In this document: positions 1 through 11,420 of the stretch, in pieces
Layout: every line of letters begins with the position of its first letter
How positions within the stretch are numbered: position 1 is the stretch's first letter
Assembly: GCA_003427395.1 (NCBI GenBank)
Contig: BFEA01000459.1
Span: forward strand, 888,153-952,061
Reading direction: 5' to 3'
DNA from: Chara braunii
Taxonomy: Eukaryota > Streptophyta > Charophyceae > Charales > Characeae
DNA: 63,909 nt
Program-made: the position numbers and the translations under genes
The notes under the pieces: model-generated
The model's input: only the letters and a program-made list of their open reading frames with translations
The model's database searches: none
Told to the model about the DNA's origin: nothing

Positions 1-87
<87 letters not shown>
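1..87. repeat. GATA and GA microsatellite
   Basis: The window opens with five GATA units that run into about 33 GA dinucleotides. It is a simple repeat with no coding content. The 250 bases after it (88-339) are AT-rich and show nothing I can name, apart from one copy of the dyad motif near 180-190 (GGATACATCC). Confidence 0.97.
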
Positions 88-89
<2 letters not shown>

Positions 90-339
90 TATTGTTCAAA
101 GTTCCTGAAGGAGGCGTGTAATCATTAGGAACTCATATTGAAAACTGCAAGTGAAAAAGTTATAGGCTGCGTGTGGACCGGATACATCCTACCCACATAA
201 TTGAAATCACTGAACTATCGACAAAGCCAAATGGCAAAAAAAATACAACTATTTTGAAAAAAAATTGTAATTACACATGACACAAGTTCAACCTCACGGG
301 CTGTTGGTGAACTATGGGCAAAACTATACGTATCCTCAA

Positions 340-1000
340 CTAGTCACAACACATATGCGATCCTATAGAACAGATGATGGACGCCAGCTCGCATCTGATA
401 GCGGGTATATGAATGTTCGAGAAACGAAAAGACGGACGTAGTCCTCTAGCCAAAAAGGAAGCAAACGTTGATATGAAAACCCCACAACTGGATCCGTCAA
501 CGTGCCTTGACACTCCTTTGACGAGAACTTCAAATCTCAGGTTATCATACCTTTGGGGCAACGCCCTTATCATTGCCTCTTCAGTCAGGTACTGCAGGAC
601 TGCTCTATACGCAGTTGAAGTAAATGAAGCGTCCCACACTGCAATATAATAAGAGTCAACGTACTGTATAACTCTCTTTCTAAAATCTACGGTCAGAAGA
701 ACCCAATGTTCGTTGTCCTTGTGAATAGGGACGAGCAACACGTCATATTCAAAAATATTGACATCTTTCGTCTATCTTGTGACCCCTTTATAACCCTGAA
801 GCAATAATTTCGTGAAAAAGAAAGAAACAAAGTTGTACACTTTCGAAGAAGATATACGACAGTCCCTAACGAGCAGGGCAAAGTAAAAGTTCACGATCTC
901 GTCGTTCAGCTCACCGCCTCTATCCAACAAGGTATCCATGTCTCGAACCCTAACAACCAAGTTCTCCACTGGCAAGCAAGCCACAATCATCGTTGGAGAT
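340..1000 (-). other. Ulp1/SENP-like (C48) cysteine protease domain, broken
   Basis: This is the C-terminal part of the composite pseudogene. The N-terminal helices of the fold read RGGELNDEIVNFYFALL, followed by KVYNFVSFFFTKLL. The catalytic histidine lies in KDNEHWVLL (codon 706-708), the aspartate in IQYVDSY (655-657) and the nucleophile cysteine in DGSSCGVF (484-486). Ulp1 enzymes cleave SUMO-like modifiers, and related domains are common in plant DNA transposons. The residue before the cysteine is Ser where Asp is usual, and the usual glutamine upstream of it is not evident. A TAG at 772-774 falls where the family has a conserved tryptophan, between VTR and TKDVNIF, so the domain is interrupted. 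Identity as a C48 domain is fairly secure; activity is unlikely. Confidence 0.82.
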
Positions 1001-2279
1001 AGGCGAGAATGTACAAGGTTGTCTAACAACTTCGACGACTCTCCCTCACTTCTTCCAACGCTTGATGCGCTCATGTCCGCTGCACAGACCAACCAAGCAA
1101 CACGCATGACCATGAGAAGAATGATACCCTAACTGTCCCAGCCGCCTAGTTCTTTGCTTTTAGTACTAAAAACATTGTAAATATGAACCCCTCCACTCGT
1201 CGTTCTTTCAAAGTACGACTCAGGTTCAGAAACTGGAGAAACTGTGAACTTCTTGCAAACTCTTATATGCAACTTCTTAACTCTTTCAACACTCACACCA
1301 ACCGCTTTTACAATTTTCATATCTCTTGGGGACAATTGCGACACTCTCGTCTTCATGAGATAGTCCTTCGACTTTCTCCGTACAACACACGAAGGAGACA
1401 ACCGACCTGTACAACAGATGAAGAAACATAATTACGAATACAACGTATGGCCGCGCTTCGCAAACGAAGGGGCAACGAGCAATTACCCTCATGTTCCACA
1501 TATCCCTAACCGCTATCTACATGTGAAAGAACACTCCAGATGTTCAGCACTAGAGAGACCCCAAGTTAAGCAATGAAAGTCACTACTTACCGGTCACAGC
1601 TTCTTCTCAAGCATGTCCACCAGCATCGTCCTTGTTGTCATCTTAAACTCGTAACACCTCCTCCTGTACGCAGCTGGCTTTCAGACCCAACACTACCCCT
1701 TCTCGTTTGATCTTCCCCGATGCAACAACATGGTCCAGACGGGCTAGAAACATGGACAAATCCTCGACGTCAGCGTTGACGGTTCAAACGACCTCTTCAA
1801 CAGTGAGACTAAGAGAGTCGGCGCACTGTTTTTCGACATCCTCATCGAGAGACAGTTCCACCAGAGGTGTCCCACTAACCCCAGTCTTGCTTGGACTGGA
1901 ATCCACCACAACGGTGGCAGCAAGGTCTACGTCGTCACGAAAAGGTTTACGGGTGATGTCATCGCCCAGCGGACGACGAACAACTTCCTCTTCCTGTTCT
2001 GACATGGTGACGTCTCTCTCCTCCACGCACGGACCTGAGACGAGTGTAGCTGCAGGGACTTGTGAGGGTTGAATGTCAAGTGCATGGGTTGCGTCTCCAC
2101 GAATGAAATTGACAGTCGAAAGCGGTCTTCTGTCGATTCCCGAATACAGCCGAGAGAGAAAGTCGTCCTCTGTACCACCGCGTCTCACGTCAGGAGGAGG
2201 AGTCGCCTACATTTCCACAGCCTCATCTACGACGTCCTTTTCCTCTGAAAAATCTGTTGATTCGGAGCCATTGGACTTG

Positions 2280-3075
2280 CTTTGTTGGTCCTTCGTTGTG
2301 GAGAGGATAGATCCGCCACTGACGGAAAGAGATTGCACTCAAGGGACGCCTTCATGAGGGCTTCCTACTGACTTTTCCCCAACCTGACTTCCTACGACCG
2401 TTTTGGTAGCCTGACTTTTTGCCTGGACGCCAGCGAGAAGGTTGTGCACTGTCTGGACACTCTTGGGAAGTTTCCCTTCTTGCGCCTCCCCAACCCGACT
2501 TGTTGTGGGGAGGATAGATCCGCCACAGGCCGAAAGGCACTGGACTCCCGGGACACTGGAGGGCAGGCTTCCTATTGGTGGCAGGCTCTGGACTCCCGGG
2601 ACACGTGCAGGCAGGCTTCCTGCTTGCGTTTGCCGAGGTTGACTTGGCGTGTGGAGGATAGATCCTCCACTGGCGGAAAGGTCCTGGCTTCTCGAGACAC
2701 TCGGGGGAAGGCTTCCTACTTGGGTCTCTCCAGCTTGACTTGTTGTGGGGAGGATAGATCCTCCACTGGCAGAAAGGCTCTTCACTCGAGGGATGCTGGC
2801 GAAAGAGCTCACTAACGATATGTCTGCTGCATAATCCGTTGTGGGTCAGATAGATCCTCTCTCCAAGAGTCCCTCGCGGCCGATGGAAACGCACCCTACG
2901 TCGACGTCCGACATCGGTTCGGACTCCACAAACTTTATGGATCCAACTTCCCCTTCCAAATCTGAGGCGAAATTGGATCCCACTGAAACTGTACATGGGA
3001 CAGACCCGACACCGAGCAGTTTGGAACATGCAAAAACTTCGGCTTCGATTGTGGGGCGGATACATCCTCCACTGA
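2280..3075 (-). repeat. in-frame repeats carrying the GGATNNATCC dyad
   Basis: About six units, many of them near 95 bp, lie between the methyltransferase-like and Ulp1-like parts. On the minus strand each encodes a variant of LSASGGSILPTTS followed by a short Gly/Ser/Pro stretch. The GGSILPTT segment is encoded by the dyad element (reading GGAT-NN-ATCC) that fills 8-11 kb as apparently non-coding DNA. Centres lie near 2310, 2514, 2661, 2756, 2869 and 3061. The frame stays mostly open through the array. A Gly/Pro tract (about 3260-3375) lies just upstream in the protein. Confidence 0.75.
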
Positions 3076-4379
3076 ACAACTGGGCACCGGTGGGTTCAGC
3101 AAGTCGAGAGTCCGTGCTGGTCTGTGAGGTAGCCCCTTCTACTGTTAGACAGGCACCCATTCCAGGCGGGATTGTTCCTGCACCTGTACCGTCGTGGCCC
3201 CCCGATCTTCTGTCGTGGCCCCCCGCTCCTTCTCCACCTCCCATGCCCTCGTTAGCTCTGCCACCACTACCAGTTCCACCCCCTCCGCCACTGCCGGTTC
3301 CACCCCCTCTACCACCGCCGCTTCCACCCCCTCTACCACCGCCGGTTCCACCCCCTCCCGACGAAATTACCCACTCTATTTGGACTCCGGAACCCGGGCT
3401 CGTCTCGCGTCCGTAAAATTCAGCAAGGAGCTTGAACAAATTGTGATCCCGTAAAATCTCAAATATGGACTGTCCATGCCATACGACCACCCGATCCTCC
3501 GGTTCTAGTGCGTTAATCTCCGCAATGCGCCTTACCACCTCCTCATGCGCAACTTGTAAGAACTCTTCCTTTGACATTCGTTGATCAACTTCCCACACGC
3601 TGTCATAATTCATTGACATGCCCCATGTACCATCCAGAACGGCCGGTTGGAAATGATCAGGATGCCACAATATGTGGTGACCCCATTCAGCCTCGCTGGT
3701 GCTCTTGTGGTCTTTGCCGAAGTGATATACTTCGCCTGGTTGAAGACCTGACAGCGCGGACAGCGGAATTGGAAGTCCGGGCCTGATGGTGGGGCTGAGA
3801 GGCTTGTTTCTCCTCGATGACAAAAATCCTTTCGAAGAACCGGACGCTGGCGTGGCGATTGGCGCGGCGAATGGAGTACCGACAGGAGAACCCACGGGAA
3901 TCTGGGAACTTGCAGGCGTTGACGAGGATGCTACACCGACAGCATGCTTGTGGTATGTTCCCTCTAAATCGAACTCCGCATTACCTTCGTTGACCTCTTC
4001 ATCGTCGTTAGGGTTGAAGTCCTCCTCGTCATTGAAGTGTGCCCTGAAAATATTGAGAGTGACTTCAGTGTTGCCTTGGTCAAAATAACACTCCTCCAGT
4101 TTGTCGATGAAGTTGGTCGCCGCCTCCCTTGACCCACCATGGTAGCCGTCCAATGTTCTGATCGAGACTTGTCGACGTAGTTTGTAGTCGTCCTCGGTTC
4201 GGTATGTGGGATGTGTGTCCTGGAAGAGGAACTTGTAAAGCTTTGCCCATTTTTCAGAGGAGAGCTTGAATGAGAAGTTCCTGTTGGGATCATGGTCCAT
4301 CGAGTTTTGCCCGATGTGCAGTTCGCAGTTGTGAACTCCACTATTGATCTCGTGCATGACATACGTCTTCAGAAAGCTG

Positions 4380-5260
4380 AGGAGTTCTGTGTCTCCCTCC
4401 ACGGCCACTACATGGCGCCCACTCCTGAGGAGTTTCCACACAACTTGGGCATGCGCCTTCCCAAGGAACATAACTGCGTTCTCGGGCGGGCAAAAGAACT
4501 CCATGAGGCTGCACAACATACTAGGGTTGCGCTCCATTTCCTTATACACCACCCCCTTCTGGTGGAGGACACCTGCTGAATGGAACGTCGTGGGTGTGAA
4601 CTAAGTTTCAGCGATATCGGATGGTGTGCACTTCTGCTTCTTTCCCAAGGCGGCAGCGTCGTCATCTCGCAACCCCCCCTCATAAACCGGTTGAGTATTG
4701 AGCTTTAGGTCGTCCTTGTGGAAGAGAACATACATCCTGTCCTCCTCGGCCCATGTGTTGTTGCCGATCTGGTAAGTCTTTCGACCTTGGCCTCTCTGAA
4801 CCCATTTTCCTGCGCTTCCACTCACCACAGGAAGACAATGTAGTAGACCCATAAAAGAGAGGTCCCAAATCCTCGGAACCAAAAGCGACCACTGTCCAAA
4901 ATCCAGGACATAAAGTCTCCAGGAACCCCGCCAACGCCGTGAAGGCCTCCTCATTTCACCGTGCTTGGTCGAAAGGATCACAAAGGTCGATGATGCACGT
5001 GTGGCATCGGAGCTGCCTCACAACTCTCCACACGTCGTCCTTCACAAGAAACGCTGTGAAAGCATCGAAGGTGAAAGGTGCGAGTGTTGTGACGACTTTG
5101 GTGTCCCTCCACCTGATGATAGTGCAATCGTCCAGTTTGACAGGCCCATCCTCCTCTTTGCCGCGTTCGCCTTTGAGCACGAACAACACAACCCGCTTCA
5201 ACTCGGTAGGGAACTTCTCGTGTTCAACCAGACTCAGAGTTGTTCTCAACTCCTTACATG
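4380..5260 (-). other. N4/N6 DNA methyltransferase-like segment, broken
   Basis: The motif order suits a beta-class amino-methyltransferase, in which the DPPY-like motif comes before the SAM-binding motif. A degenerate IIDLCDPF lies near 4971-4994. After it comes a strand/turn stretch (LCPGFWTVVAFGSEDLG, in a neighbouring frame). Further on is NPSMLCSLMEFFCPPENAVM, then FLGKAH (4451-4468) in the place of FxGxGT, and GRHVVAVEGD in the place of the strand ending in the acidic SAM-ribose residue (about 4391-4417). The family methylates adenine N6 or cytosine N4 in DNA. Both catalytic and SAM motifs are altered, and two frameshifts lie between them, so this copy is inactive or very divergent. The assignment rests on motif order and spacing read by eye. 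Confidence 0.5.
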
Positions 5261-6049
5261 AGGCACAACCGAGGTATTGGGGGCAGGCCTTCAGGTATGA
5301 GTGATCGGTAACAAATCTCCTGCATGCCGCGTCAATAGTTGCTCTCCCGTCCGGAAGAAATCAGCGTTCCACTCATCGTTGGTCCGCCCTTGGTGTTGGA
5401 ACTCAATTATATGCCACAAACGAAGCAGCATTCGGTCCTGCTTTACGATTTTGCAGGCGTCTTTCACCTCCATTTTCCCGTGCTCAACTAGTTTCTTGCT
5501 CCCTTGCTGCACCCACACAATCTCAAGGTCCAGCACACCCCTCAAAATCCGTTGTTTTTCCAGATCTGTGAAATCCCCCATTTCTTTCCAGCAATGCACG
5601 TCGGGTTCATTGACTTGAACGAAAAAGTCACGCTCCTCCTATTTCCTCCGCTTCCTTCCTTTGCGTTGCTCTGGATCAGTAACCCGAACATTGTACACGA
5701 CTCTCTTCTGGCCGCTGCTGTCCTCTGCAAAAGATTGACCCTCCTGAGTGGCTTTCGGGTCCGTCGTAGGAGGCCTCTTAGTCCACAGAGCGCCTTCTGG
5801 AGCGAGAAGTTGACCCTTCGTCCACTCTTCATAGAACTTCATACCTAGTTCGTACGTCTCGTCATCGCTCATGACGAGAGGCAAAAAATACCTCAATTTC
5901 TCTTGCCATAGCTTTTTATCTTCTTTGGTACTGCTATGAACAATGCCCTAGAGGTTGTGGTATGGCGTCTTTCTCAACGCCAATTTTTGAAATTTTTTAT
6001 AATTGGCGACGAAGTCCTTCTTGAACTTAACATTCCCAGCCACTGGACG

Positions 6050-6535
6050 AGGACATTTCAGATTTACCCAAATCTGTGGCATGTCGATCATAAATAGCAG
6101 CTGGGACCTAGGAGGGGCAGCCTTGTCCTTCCTGTTGTTGATTACATAGATCTGTGAGTAACCGTCGAAGTTGTCGTCCGAAAAGTACAACGGTTTGAAC
6201 GACCACTCAAAGAACGAGTGCTTGTTCCAAATATCATGGTCCCTCGGCAACAAAGCGGCCTTCATGTTGTGTTGCCCGCTCACGACATAATACCAGTGCT
6301 CATTTGGGTTGTCCTCGTTGAATTTGTCTGGTGTAATACGGACAACCTTTTCCCCTTCCTTAGGTGGCTCTCTGATTGTTGTCAATTTCACGACTGGCTT
6401 TTCGTAGGTGTGGTTGGGCTTCGAGTAGGAATTTAGCATAGCCTTCAAGATAAACTCAATGTGGGTGTCATCCATGGAACGATGATTGTACGACTCTTCC
6501 CACGCCGGCAATGGAATCACCCTATCTGGGTTTAC
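6050..6535 (-). other. ParB-N-like domain in composite pseudogene
   Basis: Within the 294-codon open segment 5948-6832, a highly basic and acidic leader of about 70 residues is followed by a globular region. It has VIPLPAWEESYNHRSMDD, then a helix, and then the signature WYYVVSGQHNMKAAL near 6248-6292. This resembles the ParB/sulfiredoxin-fold motif (v.GxHR..Aa) that often precedes N4/N6 methyltransferases in bacterial and phage proteins. ParB-type domains bind nucleotide and, in many contexts, DNA. The segment itself has no internal stop. The match is by pattern only; a different alpha/beta fold is possible. Confidence 0.42.
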
Positions 6536-7360
6536 AAAAGGAGTTACATTTTTTTTCACACCTATTTTCCACTCCAGAAAATAACTTGTGTACAAATCGA
6601 TAATTCGATCATTTAAACCACCCTCCTCCTCTTCCTCCACCTGATCCTTATCCTTCCTGGCTTTCTTCGGTCCCTTTCCGGTAGCACCTTGCCGTTTCTT
6701 CTTCGTAGTCTCTTTACCCCCTTCCGCCGACTTTCTCTTCACCCCGGCTCCTTGGGAGATACTCACTTTTCTCTTCTTTTGCTTTCCCCCTTCGGCAGAC
6801 CCTTGCCCAACTCGTTTATCCCCTGCCGACACGACCTGGGTGTCCTCATCGGTACCCCCCTCTTCGTCAGAGACTTCCTCTTCTAGGTTCTACCCGACCG
6901 TTATGGGCCTCTTCCCCTTTTCACCACCACCAGCCTCAACAATCCCTCGGCGCACCGGAGCTTCTGATTCTTCCCCTCCAGCTTCCCGGATGTTGATTGT
7001 CGTCCTCTTCAAATATCTACTGGGAACTTGCTGTACGATAGAGGCCCTCTTTTCGGCAGAGGTCTTCGTAACCGTGCCCTCCCCAGCATCAATTTCGGGG
7101 TCCGATTCTTCATACGCTTGAGAGTGCTCCTGCTGCGGGGGAACGAAGTTAGGGTCCAGATGTTCCGTTGAGGTCCTCGCTGCTGTGCCCTCATCACGAC
7201 CACCAGTTAGTGCCATTTTGGAAGTTTCCATCCTCATGGGCTGAACACCGACTGCGCTAATGGGCGTGGAAATGGGATGCCCGGACGACACGTCCTTGCA
7301 CTGGTCAGGCGACACTATTATCTCCCGGTCATCAAAGAAACAATGCACGACAACATCAGT

Positions 7361-8038
7361 TTATAAATCCGAGGTTATAGGGCTGTAAAACGAAAGACTG
7401 GTGGCAGCATTTCCGAAACCCCGAAAATTTTTCCACGCTAGTCTACACCCCCTGGCGTTGTGGTCAGCCTCCCCACTCTTCGTGTACACCGTTTGAATAT
7501 GAAACGTTCTGAGCCCCTCGGTACAATCTTCCCACCCATTCACAGCCCCAAGCAGCCGAATCGCACTATGGTCCTTGATGTACAGGACAACTCCACACTG
7601 CAGTTTAGTTGGCGCCGAAGGATCTTCCGAAACCCAGTCGACGTACCACAAACGGTTGTCTAGCTTATAGTACTGAAGGTTTCTCTTCTCGTCGGACGAG
7701 CCCCGCCCCCGACGCTTCCGATCGACAGTTGGTGCAGTACCCGAAGTCATTGCAGGCCCACCACGGTTCCCACATGCCTAAGGAGTCGCAGTACCCGAAG
7801 TCATTGCAGGCCCACCACGGTTCCCACATGCCTAAGGAGTCGCTCCTCCAACAGACGGTTGACTGCTGTCGGTCGTTTGCGCTGTACCCAAGGTCGCTAA
7901 ATGCCCTTCACGGTTCCCGCCTGCCCCAAGCGTCACTTCTTCGACGGACGGTCGGGCGGTGTCGTGTTGTTTTCCAGCCCCGTTGGATGCCATTTTATCT
8001 GCGTACGATGAGCACGAAGTGTCAGGACCCACGACCAT
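7361..8038 (-). other. N-terminal unknown domain of composite pseudogene
   Basis: From 7750 down, the open segment has a basic start followed by LDNRLWYVDWVSED, CGVVLYIKDHSAIRLLGAVN and CRLAWKNFRGFGN. This is a compact Trp-rich domain I do not recognise. Upstream, in the same frame, lies a Gly/Ala/Thr-rich segment to ATG 8038 that includes a duplicated 18-residue unit. The unit carries a TAG in each copy, so the stop was present before the duplication. The alternative start at 7993 reads MASNGAGKQHD. Confidence 0.4.
7734..7841. repeat. 54-bp perfect tandem duplication
   Basis: Positions 7734-7787 and 7788-7841 are identical 54-bp units (exactly 18 codons), so the reading frame of the composite pseudogene is kept through them. 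Less similar versions continue towards 7930. The perfect identity means the duplication is recent or is an assembly duplication. Confidence 0.93.
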
Positions 8039-8040
8039 GA

Positions 8041-11000
8041 AGTGTCAAGACCTACGAACATGAAGTGTCAAGATCTGTGCGGCGAATACATCCGCCACTG
8101 AGAAAACAAACTCTGTAGAGATAGAGCGACAAAGGTTATACATCAGCTCGGGAGGATTCACAACCTCATGTTGTGTGGAGGATAGATCCGCTCCAGAGAT
8201 GTGACCTCGTCTCTGGGGTGGATGTATCCTCCACACAACTGGAAGGTTCCTACACACTAATAGTGACACAACCCGACCCCCTCGATACACACAATGCGTG
8301 GAGGACTAATCCGATCAAGATATGAGGAACCGTCTCTGAGGTGGATGTATCCTCTACACAACTGGAAGGACTCCATACACACATTCGCGGCACGAAGTGT
8401 CAAGACCTGTGCGCCGGATGCATCCGCCATCGAGAAAACAAATGGTTTACAGATGTGTGGAGGATAAATCCGCTCCAGAGATATGGCCTCGTCTCTGCGG
8501 CGGATGTATCCTCCACACAACTAGAAGGTTCTGATACACGAATAGTGACACTACCGGACCCTCTCGATACACACATCGCGTGGAGGAATAATCCGTTCAA
8601 GGTACGAGAAACCGTCTCTGGGGCGGATGTATCCTCTACACAACTGGAAAGACTCCATACACACATCGTGCGGAGGATAAATCTGCCTCCGAAGGTTTTA
8701 CGTCCGCTCGGGCGGATGCACAACTTCTCGTTGTGCGGAGGATAGATCCTCTCCAGAGATGTGGCCGCGTCTCTGGGGCAGATGTATCCTCCACAAAACT
8801 GAAAGGTTTCGATACGCATAGTGACACCGAGTGCACGGCTTGGAGGTGTATGCTCCACACACATCGGCTCGACAGGATGCATAGCCTCACATTGTGTGGA
8901 GGATACATCCGCCCCAGAAACACGACCATATCTAAGGAGCAGATCTATCCTCCACACAATGTGAGGTTGTGCATCCTCCCGACCAGATGTGTCTGGAGCA
9001 TGCATCCTCCAAGCCTTACTCTCGGTATCACTTCATTTTGTGGAGCAGATAGATCCTCCCGACGATGCTTCCTCCCCACGAGTTGTCTTCAGCAGCACTC
9101 GCTTAATTCAAATTTTGTCACTTTCTAGTACCCATCGGAGTCGCCTTTCGGGGTACGATGCACACATTATACGGAGGACACGCGTTGACTGTTGCACACC
9201 CACTCCCTTTCTCTGATCTCTGGAGCGGATCTATCCTCCACAGAGCCGGAGGGTCTCAATGCACCTATTGTGAGGAGGATAGATCCGCTCCACAGATCAC
9301 GGTTGATCTATTTCGTGGAAATCGAGGCCCTGCCCAATCATCCCGTTGTGTTTTGTTCAGTAGCACGAGCCTATTTCAAATGTCGTCACTTTCTAGTACC
9401 CATCGGCGCCGCCTTTCGGGGTACTATCCGCTCAAGAGATGTGGCCGCGTCTCTGGGGCGGATGTATCCTCTACACAACTGCAAGGTTTCGATATGCATA
9501 GAGATACCGAGAGCACGAATTGGAGGATGTATGCTCCACACACATCGGCTCAGGAGGACGCACAACCTCACGTTGTGTGGAGGATATATCCGCCCCAGAA
9601 ACGCGGCCACATCTATGGAGTGGATCTATCCTCCACACAATGTGAGGTTGTGCATCCTCCCGAGCGGATGTGCGTGGAGTTCCAAACCGTGCTCTCGGTA
9701 TCACTTCGGTTTTGTGGAGCAAATAGATCCTCCCCACGATGCTTCATTTTACCCTTACTATTAAGTAGTCGAGGGAAGTACCAGAGGCCCTGTACAATCA
9801 TCTAATTTTGTTGCGTTCAGTAGCGCTAGCTCAATTCGATTTCCGTCACTTTCTAGTACCCATAGGCACCGCCTTTCGGGGTTTCCTTAGGGGATCAAGG
9901 GTACGATGCACACATTGTAGGGAGGACACGCGTTGATGTTACACACGTGCTCCCTTTTTCCGATCTCTAGAGCGGACTTATCCTCCATTGAACCGGAAGG
10001 TTTCAATGGACCTATTGTGGGGAGGATAGATCCGCTCCACAGATCAGGGCTGATCTATTTCCCAGAAATTGAGGCCCTGCTCAATCATCCAGTTTTGTTT
10101 TGTTCAATAGCGCTAACTTAATTCATACTTCGTTACTTTCTAGTACCTATCGGCGCCGCCTTTCAGGATTTCCTCAGGGGAGAAAGGGTACGATGCGCGC
10201 ATTGCAGGGAGGACACACGTTGACTGTTGCACACCCCCTCCCTTTCTCCGATTTCTGGAGTGGATCTATCCTCCACACAACCGAGCTTTGATGTTGACGC
10301 GGCTCTGAGCTCCCGCTTTAAGGCCTCAAAGGAGGATCTGTCCAGCCCATAAGCTGACAGTTGACTACCCGATCCCTTTCTCCGGTCTCTGGGGCGGATC
10401 AATCCTCCACACAACTGGAAGTTTTAAGTGCAGACGTTGTGAGGGGGATAGATCCGCTCCACAAAATGTATAGAGGACAGATTCACTTCAGAGATGACCC
10501 CTTCAAAACTCTGAGGCGGATCTATCCTCCACACACTTGAAGGGTTTCAATGCAGACATTGTGAGGAGGATGGATCCGCTCCACAGATTGTGTGGAGGAT
10601 AGATCCACTTCAGAGACGACATCTTCGTATCCCCGGGGCGGATCTATACTCCACACACCTGAAAGGTTTCAATGCACACAGTGTGAGGAGGATAGATCCG
10701 CTCCACAGATTTGTGTGGAGGATAGATCTGCCTCAGAGCCGACGTCTCACCTCTGGGGCGGATCTATCCTCCACACACTTGGAAGGATTCAATGCAGACA
10801 GTGTGAGGAGAATGGATCCGCTCCACAGCTTCAAGGATGACGTCTTCGTAGCTCTTGGGCGCATCTATCCTCCGAACAACTGGAAGTTTTCAATGCACAC
10901 ATTGTGAGGAGGATAGATCCGCTCCACAGATTGTATGGAAGATAGATCCGCTTCAGAGCTGACGTCTTCGTGGCTCTGGGCAGATCTGTCCTCCACACAA

Positions 11001-11420
11001 CTGGAAGGTTTCAATTCAGATATTGTGAGGAGGATAGATCCGCTCCACACAAAACTGGAAGGTTTCAATGCAGACATTGTGAGGAGGATATATCCGCTCC
11101 CGATTGTGTGCAGGATAAATCCGCTTAAGAGATGACGTCTTTGTAGCTCTGGGGCGGATATACCCTCCCCACAACTGGTAGGTTTCAATCATGACATCGT
11201 AAGGAGGATAAATCCGCTCCACATAATGTGTGCAGGATAGATCCGTTTCAGAGATGACGTCTTCCTAGCTCTGGGGCGGATCTATCCTCCCCACAACCGC
11301 AAGGTTTCAATGCAAAAATTGTGACGAGGATCGATCCACTCCACAGATTGTGTGCATGATAGATCCGCTTCAGAGATGACGTCTTCATATCTTTGGGGCG
11401 GATCTATCCTCCACACAACA
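8041..11420. repeat. array of alternating dyad units (core GGATNNATCC)
   Basis: Roughly fifty copies of a short dyad fill this 3.4-kb stretch. The best form is TGTGGAGGATNNATCCTCCACA, with frequent GCTCC on one arm. Units alternate in orientation: GGGGCGGATCTATCCTCC forms alternate with GAGGAGGATAGATCCGCTCC forms. They are spaced by conserved spacers such as ACTGGAAGGTTTCAATGCA and TTCAGAGATGACGTCTTC. Long frames on both strands (for example 8400-9005 minus, 9158-9805 plus) are side effects of the repeat and contain only SSTQLEG- or IYPPHN-like iterations. I see no gene here. Confidence 0.9.
9020..10200. repeat. higher-order repeat of about 300 bp inside the dyad array
   Basis: A longer module recurs near 9095, 9345, 9825 and 10095. 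It holds a TTTTGTTCAGTAGC-like lead, then CACTTTCTAGTACCCATCGG, then CGCCTTTCGGGGT, and then an opening such as GGACACGCGTTGACTGTTGC. Dyads sit at fixed places in it. The array therefore grew by copying larger blocks as well as single dyads. Confidence 0.75.

Larger units (their letters stand above)
340..8038 (-). pseudogene. decayed composite ORF: ParB-like + N4/N6 methyltransferase-like + Ulp1-like protease
   Basis: Open segments at 7832-8038, 7361-7750, 6890-7348, 5948-6832, 5639-5896, 5291-5599, 4601-4981, 2846-4552, 2339-2812 and 1784-2188 lie in one minus-strand frame, separated by single stop codons across which the protein reads on sensibly. Three frameshifts disturb the frame around 5335, 4960 and 4810. 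The C-terminal part (1129-1401, 772-1113, 340-741) is in a second frame. Read this way it is about 2,560 codons. Order: an N-terminal unknown domain, a Lys/Glu-rich linker, a ParB-like segment, a methyltransferase-like segment, Ser/Pro and Gly-rich tracts, repeats, then a C48 protease. The start is uncertain: ATG at 8038 or at 7993. Visible stops include TAG at 6890, 5948, 5639, 4601, 1129 and 772, TGA at 2846, 2339 and 1784, and TAA at 7361. I infer one ancestral gene, probably carried by a mobile element. Two adjacent genes cannot be excluded, because the 1500-1780 join is poorly preserved. Confidence 0.6.

Noticed and set aside
340-8038. Stop-codon reassignment (TAG read as an amino acid)
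   Set aside because: TGA, TAA and frameshifts also break the frame, and one TAG sits at a conserved Trp site, so ordinary decay is enough.
8400-9805. Long open frames on both strands in the dyad array (up to 215 codons)
   Set aside because: They consist of iterated repeat words, occur in several frames at once, and change frame between repeat units.
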